Source: Trichocoleus sp. | GTDB lineage: Bacteria > Cyanobacteriota > Cyanobacteriia > Elainellales > Elainellaceae | DNA length: 64,000 nucleotides | NCBI GenBank assembly: GCA_036702865.1 | Contig: DATNQD010000042.1 | Span: 1 to 64,000 of the forward strand | Direction of reading: 5' to 3' | Shown here: one piece after another, positions 36,702-46,669 of the stretch | How positions within the stretch are numbered: position 1 is the stretch's first letter | Layout: each line of letters starts with the position of its first letter | Program-made: the position numbers and the translations under genes | Notes under the pieces: generated by a model | Told to the model about the DNA's origin: nothing | The model's input: the letters and a program-made list of their open reading frames with translations, nothing else | The model's database searches: none

Positions 36702-37580
36702 CTAGCCGCGAACAGGCGGAAAATAGATGACTGGATGCCAGCTACGCCGCAAAATCTCTCCCGTAAAGCTACGTGCTGATAGCTCAACCAGTTTGCCAAA
36801 CGTATCAGAGGCTGTGGCAATTGCGCTGATGTCATGCTCAGCCGCCGTTAACAGCATTTCTAAGACTTCCTCTCCCTCTAAAACCTGCGTCTCGACTGCC
36901 AGATTCAGCGCTTCTAACTCTGCTCGAACGACGTTTAGCTTGGCTTGAGCATTGTCTTTCTGTGCAGCGATCGGAATCTCGCGTCTTCCGCCCCTCACAA
37001 CCCAGGCAAGTAGACAAGATTGCAGTGAATCGGGTGAGCGATCTTGAGCCTGCTGCTTAATTCGTGAGACTAAATAGTCAGCGGTTTTTGAGCCATCATA
37101 AGGAATTAGCAGGTAGCGGAAGAGATGACGGCATCGAAGTTCTAGTTCCTCACAGGTATAAGCTGAGAGAAGTTGTGGTCGGAAGATCATCACCGGAACA
37201 GTAATCCGCTGGTATAGACCAGCCGCCGTGCTGCCAAACAGCTTTTCTGTGAACAAGCTGCGGACTGGTGTTCCCAGGAGAACTAAGTCGGGACGAGCAG
37301 TTTTGATTGTACTAAGAATCAGATCAAGCGGACGGCCCCATTGAACTGCAATTTCCACAGTGACTTCTGGCGGAGCTTGCTGTTGAGCAACTGCTAGACG
37401 ATCGTGGGCATTTTGCGTCTTTTGGGGATCAGGCTTTGGAATCTCTCGACCCTCTGGTAGCGGAATAACGTGGAGAAACGTAATATGCTTGATGCCACTC
37501 GCAGCAAGGCTGGGAACAAAATTAACCAGTCGTTGCAAGCCATCTGTGAGATCTGTGCAGATGAGAAGCCGTTGAAACAT
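36702..37580 (-). CDS. Tandem universal stress protein
   Basis: The 292-residue protein has two Usp-like halves. Half one (1-140) begins RLLICTDLTDGLQRLV and has DLVLLGTPVRSLFTEKLFGSTAAGLYQRITVPVMIF, the ATP-binding GxxG-type loop region. Half two (about 155-292) begins YLLIPYDGSKTADYLV and ends HDISAIATASDTFGKLVELSARSFTGEILRRSWHPVIYFPP. It probably binds nucleotide and acts under stress. It stands alone, with two short tandem duplications in its upstream spacer. Confidence 0.85.
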   Translation of the reverse strand: MFQRLLICTDLTDGLQRLVNFVPSLAASGIKHITFLHVIPLPEGREIPKPDPQKTQNAHDRLAVAQQQAPPEVTVEIAVQWGRPLDLILSTIKTARPDLVLLGTPVRSLFTEKLFGSTAAGLYQRITVPVMIFRPQLLSAYTCEELELRCRHLFRYLLIPYDGSKTADYLVSRIKQQAQDRSPDSLQSCLLAWVVRGGRREIPIAAQKDNAQAKLNVVRAELEALNLAVETQVLEGEEVLEMLLTAAEHDISAIATASDTFGKLVELSARSFTGEILRRSWHPVIYFPPVRG

Positions 37581-37998
37581 AATGACGATGTAATGGCAAG
37601 GGGCAGTTCAAATCTCTCCTAACCTACCATTCCTAAACCGTCAGACAGCGTCAGCTCAGGCTCATTCTGCAAACTCGATCGCACCATTTGCAATGAACCA
37701 TACTGGTCTTCAGCTTTCTTAAGTTTTGACAAGCTTTATTGGGGGCTAAGCGGATAACTGAACTCTGATCACTATCAGTTTCTTCACTATCAGTTCCGGA
37801 GCCACTTCCATTCAAGATAACTCAGCAGTGAGCTTAGATGATGTACAACGTTTAGATGATGTACAACTCAAACAATGAGGCGAAACTTAATCAAATTTTA
37901 CCAAGCGTGTGGTTCCGAGTTGACGCCCCAGCATCCCCAGCCCCTTTCCCCTGAGGAACAAAGCAAGAGAGGGAGGTCGTCCACTGCGGTGGAAAACC
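37581..37998. other. Spacer between usp and nblA with two tandem duplications
   Basis: TCACTATCAGTT is duplicated with a 15-base period (37769 and 37784), and TTAGATGATGTACAAC with an 18-base period (37834 and 37852). Both copies are exact. The spacer is upstream of usp and downstream of nblA. No gene is seen. Confidence 0.65.
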
Positions 37999-38196
37999 TT
38001 ATTCAGCTTGATAGCCAGCTTCAATGCCCCACTGGTGCTTGAGGAAGTGCTTGTACATATTCTCTTTCACCATCATTTGCTCATAAAGCTTGATGAGGAA
38101 ATCTTGGGCTTGCTCACGGCTCATCCGCTCAACTTGAGTTTCAAAGGAGCGAAGGTTGAATTGCTGTTCCAAGGAAAGTTCGATAGGCTGACTCAT
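37999..38196 (-). CDS. nblA: Phycobilisome degradation protein NblA
   Basis: NblA marks phycobilisomes for breakdown by Clp protease when nitrogen or sulfur is short. The 65-residue protein reads PIELSLEQQFNLRSFETQVE, then MSREQAQDFLIKLYEQMMVKE and YKHFLKHQWGIE, the family pattern. I start at the ATG at 38196, with GGAGTT just upstream; the frame extends to 38283 but those residues are not part of NblA. The gene is on its own and would be induced by NtcA or NblR. The upstream region also holds a candidate RNA. Confidence 0.96.
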   Translation of the reverse strand: MSQPIELSLEQQFNLRSFETQVERMSREQAQDFLIKLYEQMMVKENMYKHFLKHQWGIEAGYQAE

Positions 38197-38764
38197 AATT
38201 AACTCCAAAAAGAAGTAGTGAACTGAATTTGACCCAGTAACTAGAGGAGCGGAGCAACCGAGGGATTGAGATCCTTTCCTCATAAGTGATGACCTAGATT
38301 AATTTAGTGTTCCCTAGAAGAATTCTAGATATCACCACCTGTATTACAGAAGATAACAATCGTTTGACAAAATGACCACCCCCCTCTTAGGTACTTCTAT
38401 GGACTGAGGTATTTCTACCAAGCTGCTCGTTGATATATTGTTCATTGAGAACAATCCGCTTAAAACTTTGTAACATCCTGATTTTGGGAAGAATAGGCAT
38501 CGCTTAAATGCCTGTAAAACATGAGTTGTGCTGATTGATGCTACAAAGAAGACTCATCAATACGCTGATAAAAGCTAAGTGTAACTTCAGTGCATTGACC
38601 TTATTCTCCAGAAGTCCTGGCTGGAAAAATCTACCTCAAGTTGAAAAGAATTGAAAATTTTCCAGATCTTACCTTCAGATAGATTTTTCTCTTGAGCTGA
38701 TCTACCAAATGACTTTACGGAAGTATTTGAGGCTTCAGGAAAGCCTAAATAAGCTGTTGTATTC

Positions 38765-38825
38765 TCCATCAAGTCAATCACAATCACTACATGCTCCTCA
38801 CAGGCGTACTTCGGTGCGCCTTTTT
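38765..38825 (+). ncRNA. Candidate Yfr1-like small RNA
   Basis: The element CTCCTCACA (38794-38802) is followed directly by a strong terminator hairpin. In Yfr1, a short RNA of cyanobacteria (about 54-69 bases), the unpaired ACUCCUCACAC lies just before the terminator stem. Here the last base of the element overlaps the stem and the first base differs. A 5' stem-loop, expected in Yfr1, is not convincing in this stretch; only a separate stem lies at 38730-38746. No gene ends just upstream on this strand, so the terminator has no other owner. The 5' end is a guess. Confidence 0.35.
38802..38825 (+). terminator. Strong orphan Rho-independent terminator with UUCG loop
   Basis: AGGCGTAC (38802-38809) pairs with GTGCGCCT (38814-38821) around TTCG, with one G-T pair, followed by TTTT. 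It is on the plus strand, with no plus-strand gene ending before it. Confidence 0.8.
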
Positions 38826-39132
38826 AATTGCCGATCGGACTAACCTTGAGGGCGGCAAGGAATTCGCTGCGGTTGAACTTAATCTTTCCTTAAATCTTTT
38901 CTGGCAAGCGATCGAAGGCGTGCGATTTAGGCAAGGAGATCGGTCACGCGAAGGATTAGTCAGCACCAAACTGTAGCTATAATTACAATCGAATAGGCGT
39001 TAGCAGGCTTCCTCAAAATCTTATTTCTTTTCCTGAAGCCTGTATTTACTGTGCCGACGCAGTGAATTTCTCATTCGTAACCCAACGCCAGCTATTTCAG
39101 ATTTCCTCACTGCCCCCAATCATTTAGTTTTA

Positions 39133-40158
39133 ATGACGCAGCAAACTCATTCACCTGCTGGAGAAGCAGGTCAACCCTTGGCAATTACCGCCCTAGTTGC
39201 GCTTTGTGTTTCCTTAGTGTCAATTGCTTCAGCCGCTATTTTTATTAAATTTAGTGAGCGCGAAATTAGCCCTTATGCCACTGCGTTTAATCGCTTCTGG
39301 ATCACCAGCCTGGTTTTAGCGGCATGGAATGGCATTCGATCGTTCCGGAAACCTGCTCAGCCTGAGTTCCCTAAGCCGTCACCCTACAATAAAGCGGTGA
39401 TTTGGGAATTAATTTGTGCAGGGCTATTTCTGTCAGCAGATTTGATGCTCTGGGCTTATTCGCTGACCCAGACCACGATCGCGAATGCAACCTTGTTTGC
39501 AAATCTCACGCCAATTTTTACTTGTTTGGGCAGTTGGCTGGTATGGAGAAGACGAGTGGATGGACGCTTCCTGATTGGTTTAGCGGTTGCTGTTGTTGGA
39601 ATTGGTGTGATTGGCATTAACGACCTACAGGCATCGACGGGAAGAGTAGAAGGCGATTTTATTGCTTTACTTGCTGCGATTTCTTTTGGTGTCTACCTCT
39701 TATTTCTGGAGCGTCTTCAAACTCATCTGGATAGCAGCACAATTGTTCTGTGGAGTTCCACAATTGCAGCTGTCTTGTCGTTCCCGATTGTCGTGATTGG
39801 GGGTGGTTCGTTGTTTCCCACAACACCGCTCGGTTGGCTGATGGCAGTTGCTTTAGCTTTGATTTGTCAAGTGATGGGGCAGGGGCTGTTAGTACATAGT
39901 ATGGAACAGTTATCAGCCGAGTTTGTTGCCTTGTTTTTGCTATTAGAGCCTGTTGTTGCAGCAGTGGGGGCATGGGCATTTTTTTCAGAACAACTCAGTT
40001 GGCTCAGCTTAATTGCATTTGCGATCGTTCTTGCTGGCATCTCTCTCGCACTCAATAGCCCTTCCGCGATGAAGCACGATGAGGTGGAACCATCAGAGTT
40101 AGCAGAAGTTTTAGCAGCGGATGGCAAAATTCTCCAGCCGAGTGATGCAGCTGGGTGA
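39133..40158 (+). CDS. EamA family (DMT) transporter
   Basis: The 341-residue protein has about ten hydrophobic helices in two EamA repeats and belongs to the drug/metabolite transporter superfamily. Typical are SIASAAIFIKFSEREISPYATAFNRFW, ATLFANLTPIFTCLGSWLVWRRR and the second repeat GDFIALLAAISFGVYLL with QVMGQGLLVHSMEQLSAEFVALFLLLEPVVAA. The substrate is unknown. The gene stands alone. Confidence 0.9.
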   Translation: MTQQTHSPAGEAGQPLAITALVALCVSLVSIASAAIFIKFSEREISPYATAFNRFWITSLVLAAWNGIRSFRKPAQPEFPKPSPYNKAVIWELICAGLFLSADLMLWAYSLTQTTIANATLFANLTPIFTCLGSWLVWRRRVDGRFLIGLAVAVVGIGVIGINDLQASTGRVEGDFIALLAAISFGVYLLFLERLQTHLDSSTIVLWSSTIAAVLSFPIVVIGGGSLFPTTPLGWLMAVALALICQVMGQGLLVHSMEQLSAEFVALFLLLEPVVAAVGAWAFFSEQLSWLSLIAFAIVLAGISLALNSPSAMKHDEVEPSELAEVLAADGKILQPSDAAG

Positions 40159-40233
40159 GCCTACGGTTGGGGCGATGAGTTAGACCGGCGATCGTGCCAT
40201 TCTGGTGAGCGATCGTCTAGTGCAGGAATTCCC

Positions 40234-40296
40234 AAAACCGAAAAACAAAAAATGTTAGCGAGCGAGCTTTATCTGGCATCTGATCCAGCGTTAGCC
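40234..40296 (+). pseudogene. Remnant of a maltose O-acetyltransferase-like gene
   Basis: The frame from 40234 reads KTEKQKMLASELYLASDPAL, which matches the N-terminus of sugar O-acetyltransferases (maltose acetyltransferase domain, consensus KMLAGELYxAxDPEL). There is no start codon or ribosome binding site before it, and the sequence after residue 21 does not continue the family in any frame. It is therefore a short fossil. Confidence 0.5.
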
Positions 40297-40391
40297 GTTG
40301 CAGTCACCAGAAGTATTTCGGCAAATGTTGTTGCTATGGCAATCCCTGCCGAGTTATGCGGGAATTGCCAGTATCCTGTGATCCATCGCAC

Positions 40392-42644
40392 TTATTGGGC
40401 AGCCTGAGCAACTGCTGTATTCCCGCTGGAGAGCGGATCGATCGCCGTCCAGCCGCTATTATTCAGAACCAGGGTTTCAAAGTGCAGGTGAGGTCCGGTT
40501 GAGTTACCGGTACTGCCAACCCAGCCAACGACCGTTCCGGCTTCTAGCGCAGTTCCCGGACGGACTGCAATGCCAGAAAGGTGTCCGTAGAGGGTACGGT
40601 AATTTCCGGCAGCATTCTCAATAATTACGGCTAAACCATAGCCACCCATGCTATCTGCTGCAACGACACGCCCTGCTTGAGCCGAGACCACCGGAGTCCC
40701 CATTGCTGCTGCTAAATCAAGCCCCGTATGGAAGCGGCGATCGCCTGAAATGGGGTGAACCCGCCAACCAAATGTTGAGGTGAGGACAGATGGAACTGGC
40801 AGTGGAAAAACGAGGTTGCCCCAGCCCATTTGTTTCGCAACTGTAGGGGTAAAGGTGGCATTGATGTCGTTGCTGGCAACCGGAATGCCAAAGCAGTTTA
40901 GCGGTGCCGTCTGGGGAGCCGTTGTTTTCTGGCTGGCAATTGCATCGGGTGAATTAGTTTTCGGCAGCGCTAGTGAAACTTTGACTGCGTTTTTAACTTG
41001 AGGTTGAAGGATGGGTAGACGACTTTCCAAACTGGATAAAGCGGTATTATCGAGTGCCACTTGCAGTACAGGTGCAGGTTCTGTTGCAGAAGGATGATCG
41101 GTCGGTATTGCTTGATTCGTCTGCTTGGTTGCGGTTGAGGCAGGTTGGTCAGCTATCTTTGGAACAATTGACTTAGCAGTGATTGCCTGTGTTTTGTCGA
41201 TCGTCGGAGTCCACCAGCTAAGCGCAGATTTAATCACGCTGGGTAATGCATCTGATAGCGTGATGCCGACTTCTTTCAAAGGTTCTTTGAAGAATGAACC
41301 GATCATTTGCTCAACCTGAAATTCTCCAGCATTGCTGACTTCAGGGTTTGCAGTTACTCGATTGAAATCTACTGATTTTGTCGCTGGTGTTTTAAGCTGA
41401 ACTGCTTTTTGTGGGGCGATCGGCTTGAGGTCTAAATTTTGTTGAGGTGCAGGCTGTGAGGTTGGCAGCGGCTGAGATGCTGTAGAAGTTACTGCTGGTT
41501 TAGCCTCTGCCGTTTTGGATTCTGGCTGTTTGGCTTTTTGCTGAGCTAATTTCTGCTGTGTTGCTACTGCTACCAGAGCTGCTGCAGATTTTTGTCCCAG
41601 TTGAGGAATTTCGGGTTTACTTGGAGCTGCTTTCACTGCTTTCGCTGAAGCTTCCACTGTCATCTGAGCATTTGCAGGACACTGACTGCCGATCTCGGAT
41701 CCAACCCATGCAGCCCCTGCTGAAGTGCCACTCGCAGCGCTGGAGTAAACAGGTGAGAAGGAAACGGCTGTATTGGGAAGAGGTGCAGGCTTGGTAGCCG
41801 TTTCTGTTGTGGGGGTTCCGGGAACAGCAGCAACTTGGGACGGTGGAATGGGTGTCACCCCTGCTTGCACTGCCAATTCATTAATCTTGGCAAATAGCTC
41901 TGTTTGAATTTCAGTGGGTAGTCCCGGATTCTGCGCCACTTGATGGGCTTCTGGGAAAGCGCCAGTCTGAGCATAATAGAGCGCAGAAGCAATCAGGTTT
42001 TGGCGTAACTGGGCTTCACGGGTTGCTTTATCGCGTGCCACGATCGCTGCTAGCTTTTGGTCAAGCGTTTCTCTCATCTGGGCGAGCGTCTGCGGTTTTT
42101 CAGGATTATTGGCAGGACGATCGGTTGTGGGCTGAGGAGAAGCTTCAACTGCTTCAGAAGAGGTGCTAGAGGAGTTGGTTGTTTGTGGCTCGTTGGCTGT
42201 TCTCGTCTGAGATTGAGCAGACCCTTCAGGCTTGGCTACTTCCGGTACAGGTTGATCTGATGCCGGACTGGGAACAGGGGTTGGAGGCTCGGCGAGTGCG
42301 GCTGAAGGAGCTTGCTGTTCTACCGCTGGTGTGGCAACAGGTGTAGTAACGGGTGTGGCAGCTGGTGTGGCAACCGTATCAGCAACCGATGGAGCAACAA
42401 TCGTTTCTACCGTGACCACTGTCGCCGGGGGAGCGATTGCTGAAGGAGGGGCGATCGGAGGAGCCTCAGCAGAACGATGAACATCAGAGGTTTCGATCGT
42501 CGGGGAAACATCAGGACTAGCGGCCTCTGCCATCGGGACTGCATACAGTCTCAGAATTGTAGAAGTAATGACGGCAGTGGTAAGGCAATGTCCAACGGGC
42601 TTGAGAAGGTGCTTCATCAGAGACAGAACAAACGTGATGGACAA
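40392..42644 (-). CDS. M23 family peptidoglycan endopeptidase with long disordered region
   Basis: The 750-residue protein ends in a LytM/M23 domain. Zn-binding motifs are HTGLD and HLHFE, plus GWRVHPISGDRRFHTG and GTVVGWVGSTGNSTGPHLHF. The N-terminus holds a membrane helix or signal region (HCLTTAVITSTILRLYAVPMAEA). A long Ala/Pro/Thr/Val-rich segment (about 40-560) probably spans the periplasm. A helical part near 185-265 (LDQKLAAIVARDK) interrupts it. It probably trims cell-wall cross-links during growth or division. ATG at 42644, or 42617 with MKHLL. Confidence 0.92.
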   Translation of the reverse strand: MSITFVLSLMKHLLKPVGHCLTTAVITSTILRLYAVPMAEAASPDVSPTIETSDVHRSAEAPPIAPPSAIAPPATVVTVETIVAPSVADTVATPAATPVTTPVATPAVEQQAPSAALAEPPTPVPSPASDQPVPEVAKPEGSAQSQTRTANEPQTTNSSSTSSEAVEASPQPTTDRPANNPEKPQTLAQMRETLDQKLAAIVARDKATREAQLRQNLIASALYYAQTGAFPEAHQVAQNPGLPTEIQTELFAKINELAVQAGVTPIPPSQVAAVPGTPTTETATKPAPLPNTAVSFSPVYSSAASGTSAGAAWVGSEIGSQCPANAQMTVEASAKAVKAAPSKPEIPQLGQKSAAALVAVATQQKLAQQKAKQPESKTAEAKPAVTSTASQPLPTSQPAPQQNLDLKPIAPQKAVQLKTPATKSVDFNRVTANPEVSNAGEFQVEQMIGSFFKEPLKEVGITLSDALPSVIKSALSWWTPTIDKTQAITAKSIVPKIADQPASTATKQTNQAIPTDHPSATEPAPVLQVALDNTALSSLESRLPILQPQVKNAVKVSLALPKTNSPDAIASQKTTAPQTAPLNCFGIPVASNDINATFTPTVAKQMGWGNLVFPLPVPSVLTSTFGWRVHPISGDRRFHTGLDLAAAMGTPVVSAQAGRVVAADSMGGYGLAVIIENAAGNYRTLYGHLSGIAVRPGTALEAGTVVGWVGSTGNSTGPHLHFETLVLNNSGWTAIDPLSSGNTAVAQAAQ

Positions 42645-43311
42645 GTAATGCGATGAAAAAGCTCGGCAACAGGGAATGAAAAACTATCTTCAGGCAGGTA
42701 GAGGCACAAAACAGGAATTAAACGAACGTCTGCTTTGGCTAAGGTTGCCAGGAACCAGTCCGCTGATGCTAAACCATTTGACAACAGAGGGACTACTCCT
42801 GTTCCATAGCCATTAAACCCATAAATCAAACGTTTCTTGCATCAAATTGCGTGATTTTCCGTAAATCCTCTCATGCCGACTGAACAAGTCGCTATCTTTT
42901 TGAGGTAGCTTCATCCAGGCTTCTTCATTCGCTTATGCGCGATCGAGGTGCTGCAATCCGGACAGATTCCGGTCTTCAAGGAACTTTTACATCTTGCCGC
43001 AGTTAATCATTCTTTAAAAAAGAAGGGCTGTCCTTGATGATTTACCACCCTTAACATAAGCAAAGCCGTGATTGTACAGGGATTGGGCAAAGCGCGATCG
43101 GGCAAAGCGCAGCTATCTTACTTGTTTACTTAGCGAATTGTCTACCTTAGCTGTCTGCACCTAACCTTCGTTCAGCAAAACCTCCAGCTCAAGCTGACGA
43201 CAAAAACTCATAAGTCCTTATCCCCTACGTCCAGATGCTATGTCTCTCAGGACACTTTCCATCTCGTTTTATTTTTGAGAAGATTTGCACTACGCCTCAC
43301 CCTCAGGAAAT
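42645..43311. other. Divergent promoter region before ppk1
   Basis: Holds the promoters of the M23 gene and ppk1. GGGCAAAGCGC occurs twice with 15-base spacing (43085 and 43100). No gene is seen; a minus-strand frame at 42617-42829 has no family features. Confidence 0.5.
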
Positions 43312-45474
43312 ATGCCACGAGCCAAGGAAAGTGCATCTAAAACAAATCTGAGCCACCCTCAGTATTATTTCAACCGAGAGTTAAGCTGGCTGGAGTTTAA
43401 TCGTCGTGTTCTGCATGAAGCCCTCGACCCTCGCACCCGGCTTCTGGAACGCTTGAAGTTTACTGCCATTTTTAGCTCTAACCTGGATGAATTTTTCATG
43501 GTGAGAGTAGCGGCTCTAAAACAGCAGGTGGAGGCGCAAGTCAATGCAGTTACCCCTGATGGGCGCACTCCGCAGCAGCAGCTTGACGAGGTAAGTCTGC
43601 ATCTTCGTCCAATGATTGCAGAGCAACATCAGCAGTTTGAACAAGTGCTTCGACCTGCTCTGGCGGCGCAGGGGGTACATATTCTCAACTATATTGATCT
43701 AAGCCAGGAGCAACGGCTTTATCTGCAAGGCTTTTTTGAGCAGCGAATTTTCCCAGTGTTGACGCCGCTGGCAGTTGATCCAGGACATCCTTTTCCTTTT
43801 ATCTCAAACCTCAGCCTTAATTTGGCAGTTGTTGTCAAAGACCCGGAAACAGAACAAGAGCATTTTGCGCGAGTGAAAGTGCCTAAAATTCTGCCTCGAT
43901 TCGTCGCATTTCCGGCAAACTTACAGCATAGTGATGGCAAATCAAGCGTCTGGGTAGGCGTACCGCTGGAGCAGGTCATTGCCCATAATCTAGAAGCCCT
44001 GTTCCCAGGCATGAATATTCAAGAGTATTATCTGTTTCGGGTGACGCGAGATGCTGATCTGGAATTAGAGGAAGATGAAGCAGATGATTTGCTAGAGGCG
44101 ATCGAGCAAGAACTGAGAAGGCGGCGCATGGGCGGCTCAGTGGTGCGGTTAGAAGTCCAGGGGACTATCCCTGAGTCGATTCGATCGACGCTGATGCAGG
44201 AAATGGAACTCACCGAAAGTGATGTTTATGAGGTCGAGGGGCTGCTTAATCTTAAAGATTTGATGTCGCTGATGTCATTGCCCCTACCTGAGTTAAAAGA
44301 CCCGCCGCGCCTTTCGATCGTGCCGCCCCGTTTACGAGCGATCGGTACTCCCCATCAGTCAGCAAACTCAGACATCCCTGAAGAAACTGATTTTTTTGCT
44401 GTACTACGGCGGGGAGATCTGCTCATCCATCACCCTTACTATTCTTTTTCAGCCTCAGTGCAGCGGTTTATTCTGCAATCCGCTCACGATCCACAAGTGC
44501 TGGCAATTAAAATGACGCTCTACCGCACAGCAGGAGATTCACCGCTCGTCAATGCTCTAATTGCGGCTGCCGAAAATGGTAAACAGGTTGTGGTGCTTGT
44601 GGAGCTTAAAGCTCGTTTCGACGAAGAAAATAATATTCATTGGGCAAAGCGACTGGAAGAAGTCGGGGTACATGTTGTTTATGGCTTAGTGGGGTTAAAA
44701 ACTCATACAAAAGTTGTGTTGGTTGTGCGGCAGGAAAAAGACCGCATTCGTCGCTATGTCCATATTGGTACAGGAAACTATAACCACCGCACAGCAAGGC
44801 TTTATACTGATTTGGGGCTATTGAGCTGCCGGGAGGAACTGGGAGCAGACCTGACCGATTTTTTTAATTATCTGACGGGCTATTCGCACCAGCGATCGTA
44901 CCGCAAACTGCTGATTGCTCCGGTCAATTTGCGCGATCGAATGATTGCCTTGATCCAGCGAGAGACTGACAATTGCCACAGCGGCAAGTCTGGACGAATC
45001 ATCGCCAAAATGAACGCTTTAATCGATCCCCAGATTATTGCAACGCTTTACGAAGCTTCCCAGGCAGGTGTCCAGATTGATCTGATCATTCGAGGCATGT
45101 GCTGCCTGCGTCCGGGGGTCGAGGGCATCAGCGAGAATATCCGGGTGATGAGCCTGGTTGGGCGTTTCCTCGAACATTCCCGCATTTTCTACTTCCACAA
45201 CAACGGACAAGAAGAACTTTATATTGGCAGCGCTGATTGGATGCCGCGCAACCTCGATCGCCGTGTTGAGGCGGTCACTCCGATCGAAGATCCCCTATTG
45301 GCGAAAGACCTTCAAGAGATCTTGGGGATCACCTTGGCAGACAACCGTCAAGCCTGGGATCTTCAACCTGATGGCAAATACGTTCAGCGTCGTCCAGCGG
45401 AAGGCGAACCCGAACGCAACGCCCAAGCACTCTTTATGAATGCTTCCATGCAGACGATCGGCAACCTGAGTTAG
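43312..45474 (+). CDS. ppk1: Polyphosphate kinase 1
   Basis: PPK1 makes polyphosphate from ATP and acts in phosphate storage and stress. Family segments are YFNRELSWLEFNRRVLHEA, SNLDEFFMVRVAALK, LAIKMTLYRTAGDSPLVNALI, and RYVHIGTGNYNHRTARLYTDLGL, which holds the autophosphorylated His. QEELYIGSADWMPRNLDRRVE is near the end. I choose the ATG at 43312 (720 residues), with AGGAAA 5 bases before; a TTG at 43285 would add nine. All catalytic residues appear present. Confidence 0.97.
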   Translation: MPRAKESASKTNLSHPQYYFNRELSWLEFNRRVLHEALDPRTRLLERLKFTAIFSSNLDEFFMVRVAALKQQVEAQVNAVTPDGRTPQQQLDEVSLHLRPMIAEQHQQFEQVLRPALAAQGVHILNYIDLSQEQRLYLQGFFEQRIFPVLTPLAVDPGHPFPFISNLSLNLAVVVKDPETEQEHFARVKVPKILPRFVAFPANLQHSDGKSSVWVGVPLEQVIAHNLEALFPGMNIQEYYLFRVTRDADLELEEDEADDLLEAIEQELRRRRMGGSVVRLEVQGTIPESIRSTLMQEMELTESDVYEVEGLLNLKDLMSLMSLPLPELKDPPRLSIVPPRLRAIGTPHQSANSDIPEETDFFAVLRRGDLLIHHPYYSFSASVQRFILQSAHDPQVLAIKMTLYRTAGDSPLVNALIAAAENGKQVVVLVELKARFDEENNIHWAKRLEEVGVHVVYGLVGLKTHTKVVLVVRQEKDRIRRYVHIGTGNYNHRTARLYTDLGLLSCREELGADLTDFFNYLTGYSHQRSYRKLLIAPVNLRDRMIALIQRETDNCHSGKSGRIIAKMNALIDPQIIATLYEASQAGVQIDLIIRGMCCLRPGVEGISENIRVMSLVGRFLEHSRIFYFHNNGQEELYIGSADWMPRNLDRRVEAVTPIEDPLLAKDLQEILGITLADNRQAWDLQPDGKYVQRRPAEGEPERNAQALFMNASMQTIGNLS

Positions 45475-45621
45475 GGGTCTGGGCTACCAATTGCCGTTAG
45501 TGACTCAGCTAAGCATATTTTCCTATTAAGCTAGTCACGTGATCCCCCTCTCTGATAGACTTTTACACTAAGGCAAGTTCTGCCTGAAGACGCACAATCA
45601 GCAGTCGGGAGGGTATATCCG

Positions 45622-46659
45622 GTGGAAGCTACACTCGGTTTAGAAATTATTGAAGTCGTTGAACAAGCAGCAATTGCCTCTGCCCGCTTGATGGGTAAAG
45701 GAGACAAAAACGGCGCAGATCAGGTGGCTGTAGAAGCGATGCGCGAACGGATGAATAGAATCCACATGCGCGGTCGTATTGTGATTGGAGAAGGCGAACG
45801 GGACGACGCTCCCATGCTTTACATCGGTGAGGAAGTGGGAATTTGCACCCGTGAGGATGCGAAGACGTATTGCAATCCAGATGAACTGATTGAGATTGAC
45901 ATTGCCGTTGACCCTTGCGAAGGAACAAACCTCTGTGCCTATGGTCAGCCTGGCTCAATGGCAGTGCTGGCGATCTCTGAAAAAGGAGGTCTGTTTGCTG
46001 CGCCTGATTTCTACATGAACAAGCTGGCGGCTCCCCCAGCAGCAAAAGGCAAGGTCGATATCCGTAAGTCTCCTACTGAGAACCTAAAGATTTTGGCAGA
46101 ATGTCTCAATCGCAGCATCGATGAACTCGTCATCGTCGTGATGAAGCGTGAACGCCACAATGATCTGATTGCTGAGATCCGGGAAGCAGGGGCAAGAGTG
46201 CGTTTGATCAGTGATGGTGACGTATCAGCAGCCATTTCTTGTGCCTTTTCTGGAACAAACATCCATGCCCTGATGGGGATTGGCGCGGCTCCGGAAGGGG
46301 TGATTTCTGCGGCAGCAATGCGCTGCTTGGGTGGACACTTCCAGGGACAACTGATTTATGATCCTGCCGTTGTGAAAACTGGGCTGATTGGCGAAAGCAG
46401 AGAGTCCAATATTGCGCGTCTGAACGAGATGGGCATTACTGACCCCGATCGCGTTTATGAAGCAGAGGAACTGGCATCGGGTCAAACGGTGCTGTTTGCA
46501 GCCAGTGGCATTACTCCTGGGACGCTGATGGAAGGGGTACGCTTCTTCCACGGTGGAGCGCGGACGCAAAGCCTGGTCATTTCTAACCAGTCCAAAACAG
46601 CTCGATTTGTCGATAGCATCCACCTGTTTGATAACCCCAAATCGCTGCAACTGCGTTAA
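45622..46659 (+). CDS. glpX: Class II fructose-1,6-/sedoheptulose-1,7-bisphosphatase
   Basis: This 345-residue enzyme acts in the Calvin-Benson cycle on both bisphosphates in cyanobacteria and is essential for carbon fixation. Motifs include [33 protein letters not shown] (metal binding), [29 protein letters not shown] and [21 protein letters not shown]. The start is GTG at 45622, with GGGAGGG about 10 bases upstream. Cys residues that could be redox-sensitive are visible, but regulation cannot be judged. A terminator follows. Confidence 0.97.
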   Translation: MEATLGLEIIEVVEQAAIASARLMGKGDKNGADQVAVEAMRERMNRIHMRGRIVIGEGERDDAPMLYIGEEVGICTREDAKTYCNPDELIEIDIAVDPCEGTNLCAYGQPGSMAVLAISEKGGLFAAPDFYMNKLAAPPAAKGKVDIRKSPTENLKILAECLNRSIDELVIVVMKRERHNDLIAEIREAGARVRLISDGDVSAAISCAFSGTNIHALMGIGAAPEGVISAAAMRCLGGHFQGQLIYDPAVVKTGLIGESRESNIARLNEMGITDPDRVYEAEELASGQTVLFAASGITPGTLMEGVRFFHGGARTQSLVISNQSKTARFVDSIHLFDNPKSLQLR

Positions 46660-46669
46660 GGAATCGTTG

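Larger units (their letters stand above)
38197..39132. other. Long spacer between nblA and EamA transporter gene
   Basis: 936 bases without a convincing gene. Short frames (38587-38787 minus, 38791-38976 plus) are not protein-like. The spacer holds the nblA promoter region, a small AGGCTT/AAGCCT hairpin (38730-38746), the orphan terminator at 38802-38825 and the EamA gene promoter. Confidence 0.55.

Noticed and set aside
38791-38976. 61-codon plus-strand frame
   Set aside because: Its first codons lie in the terminator hairpin; not protein-like.
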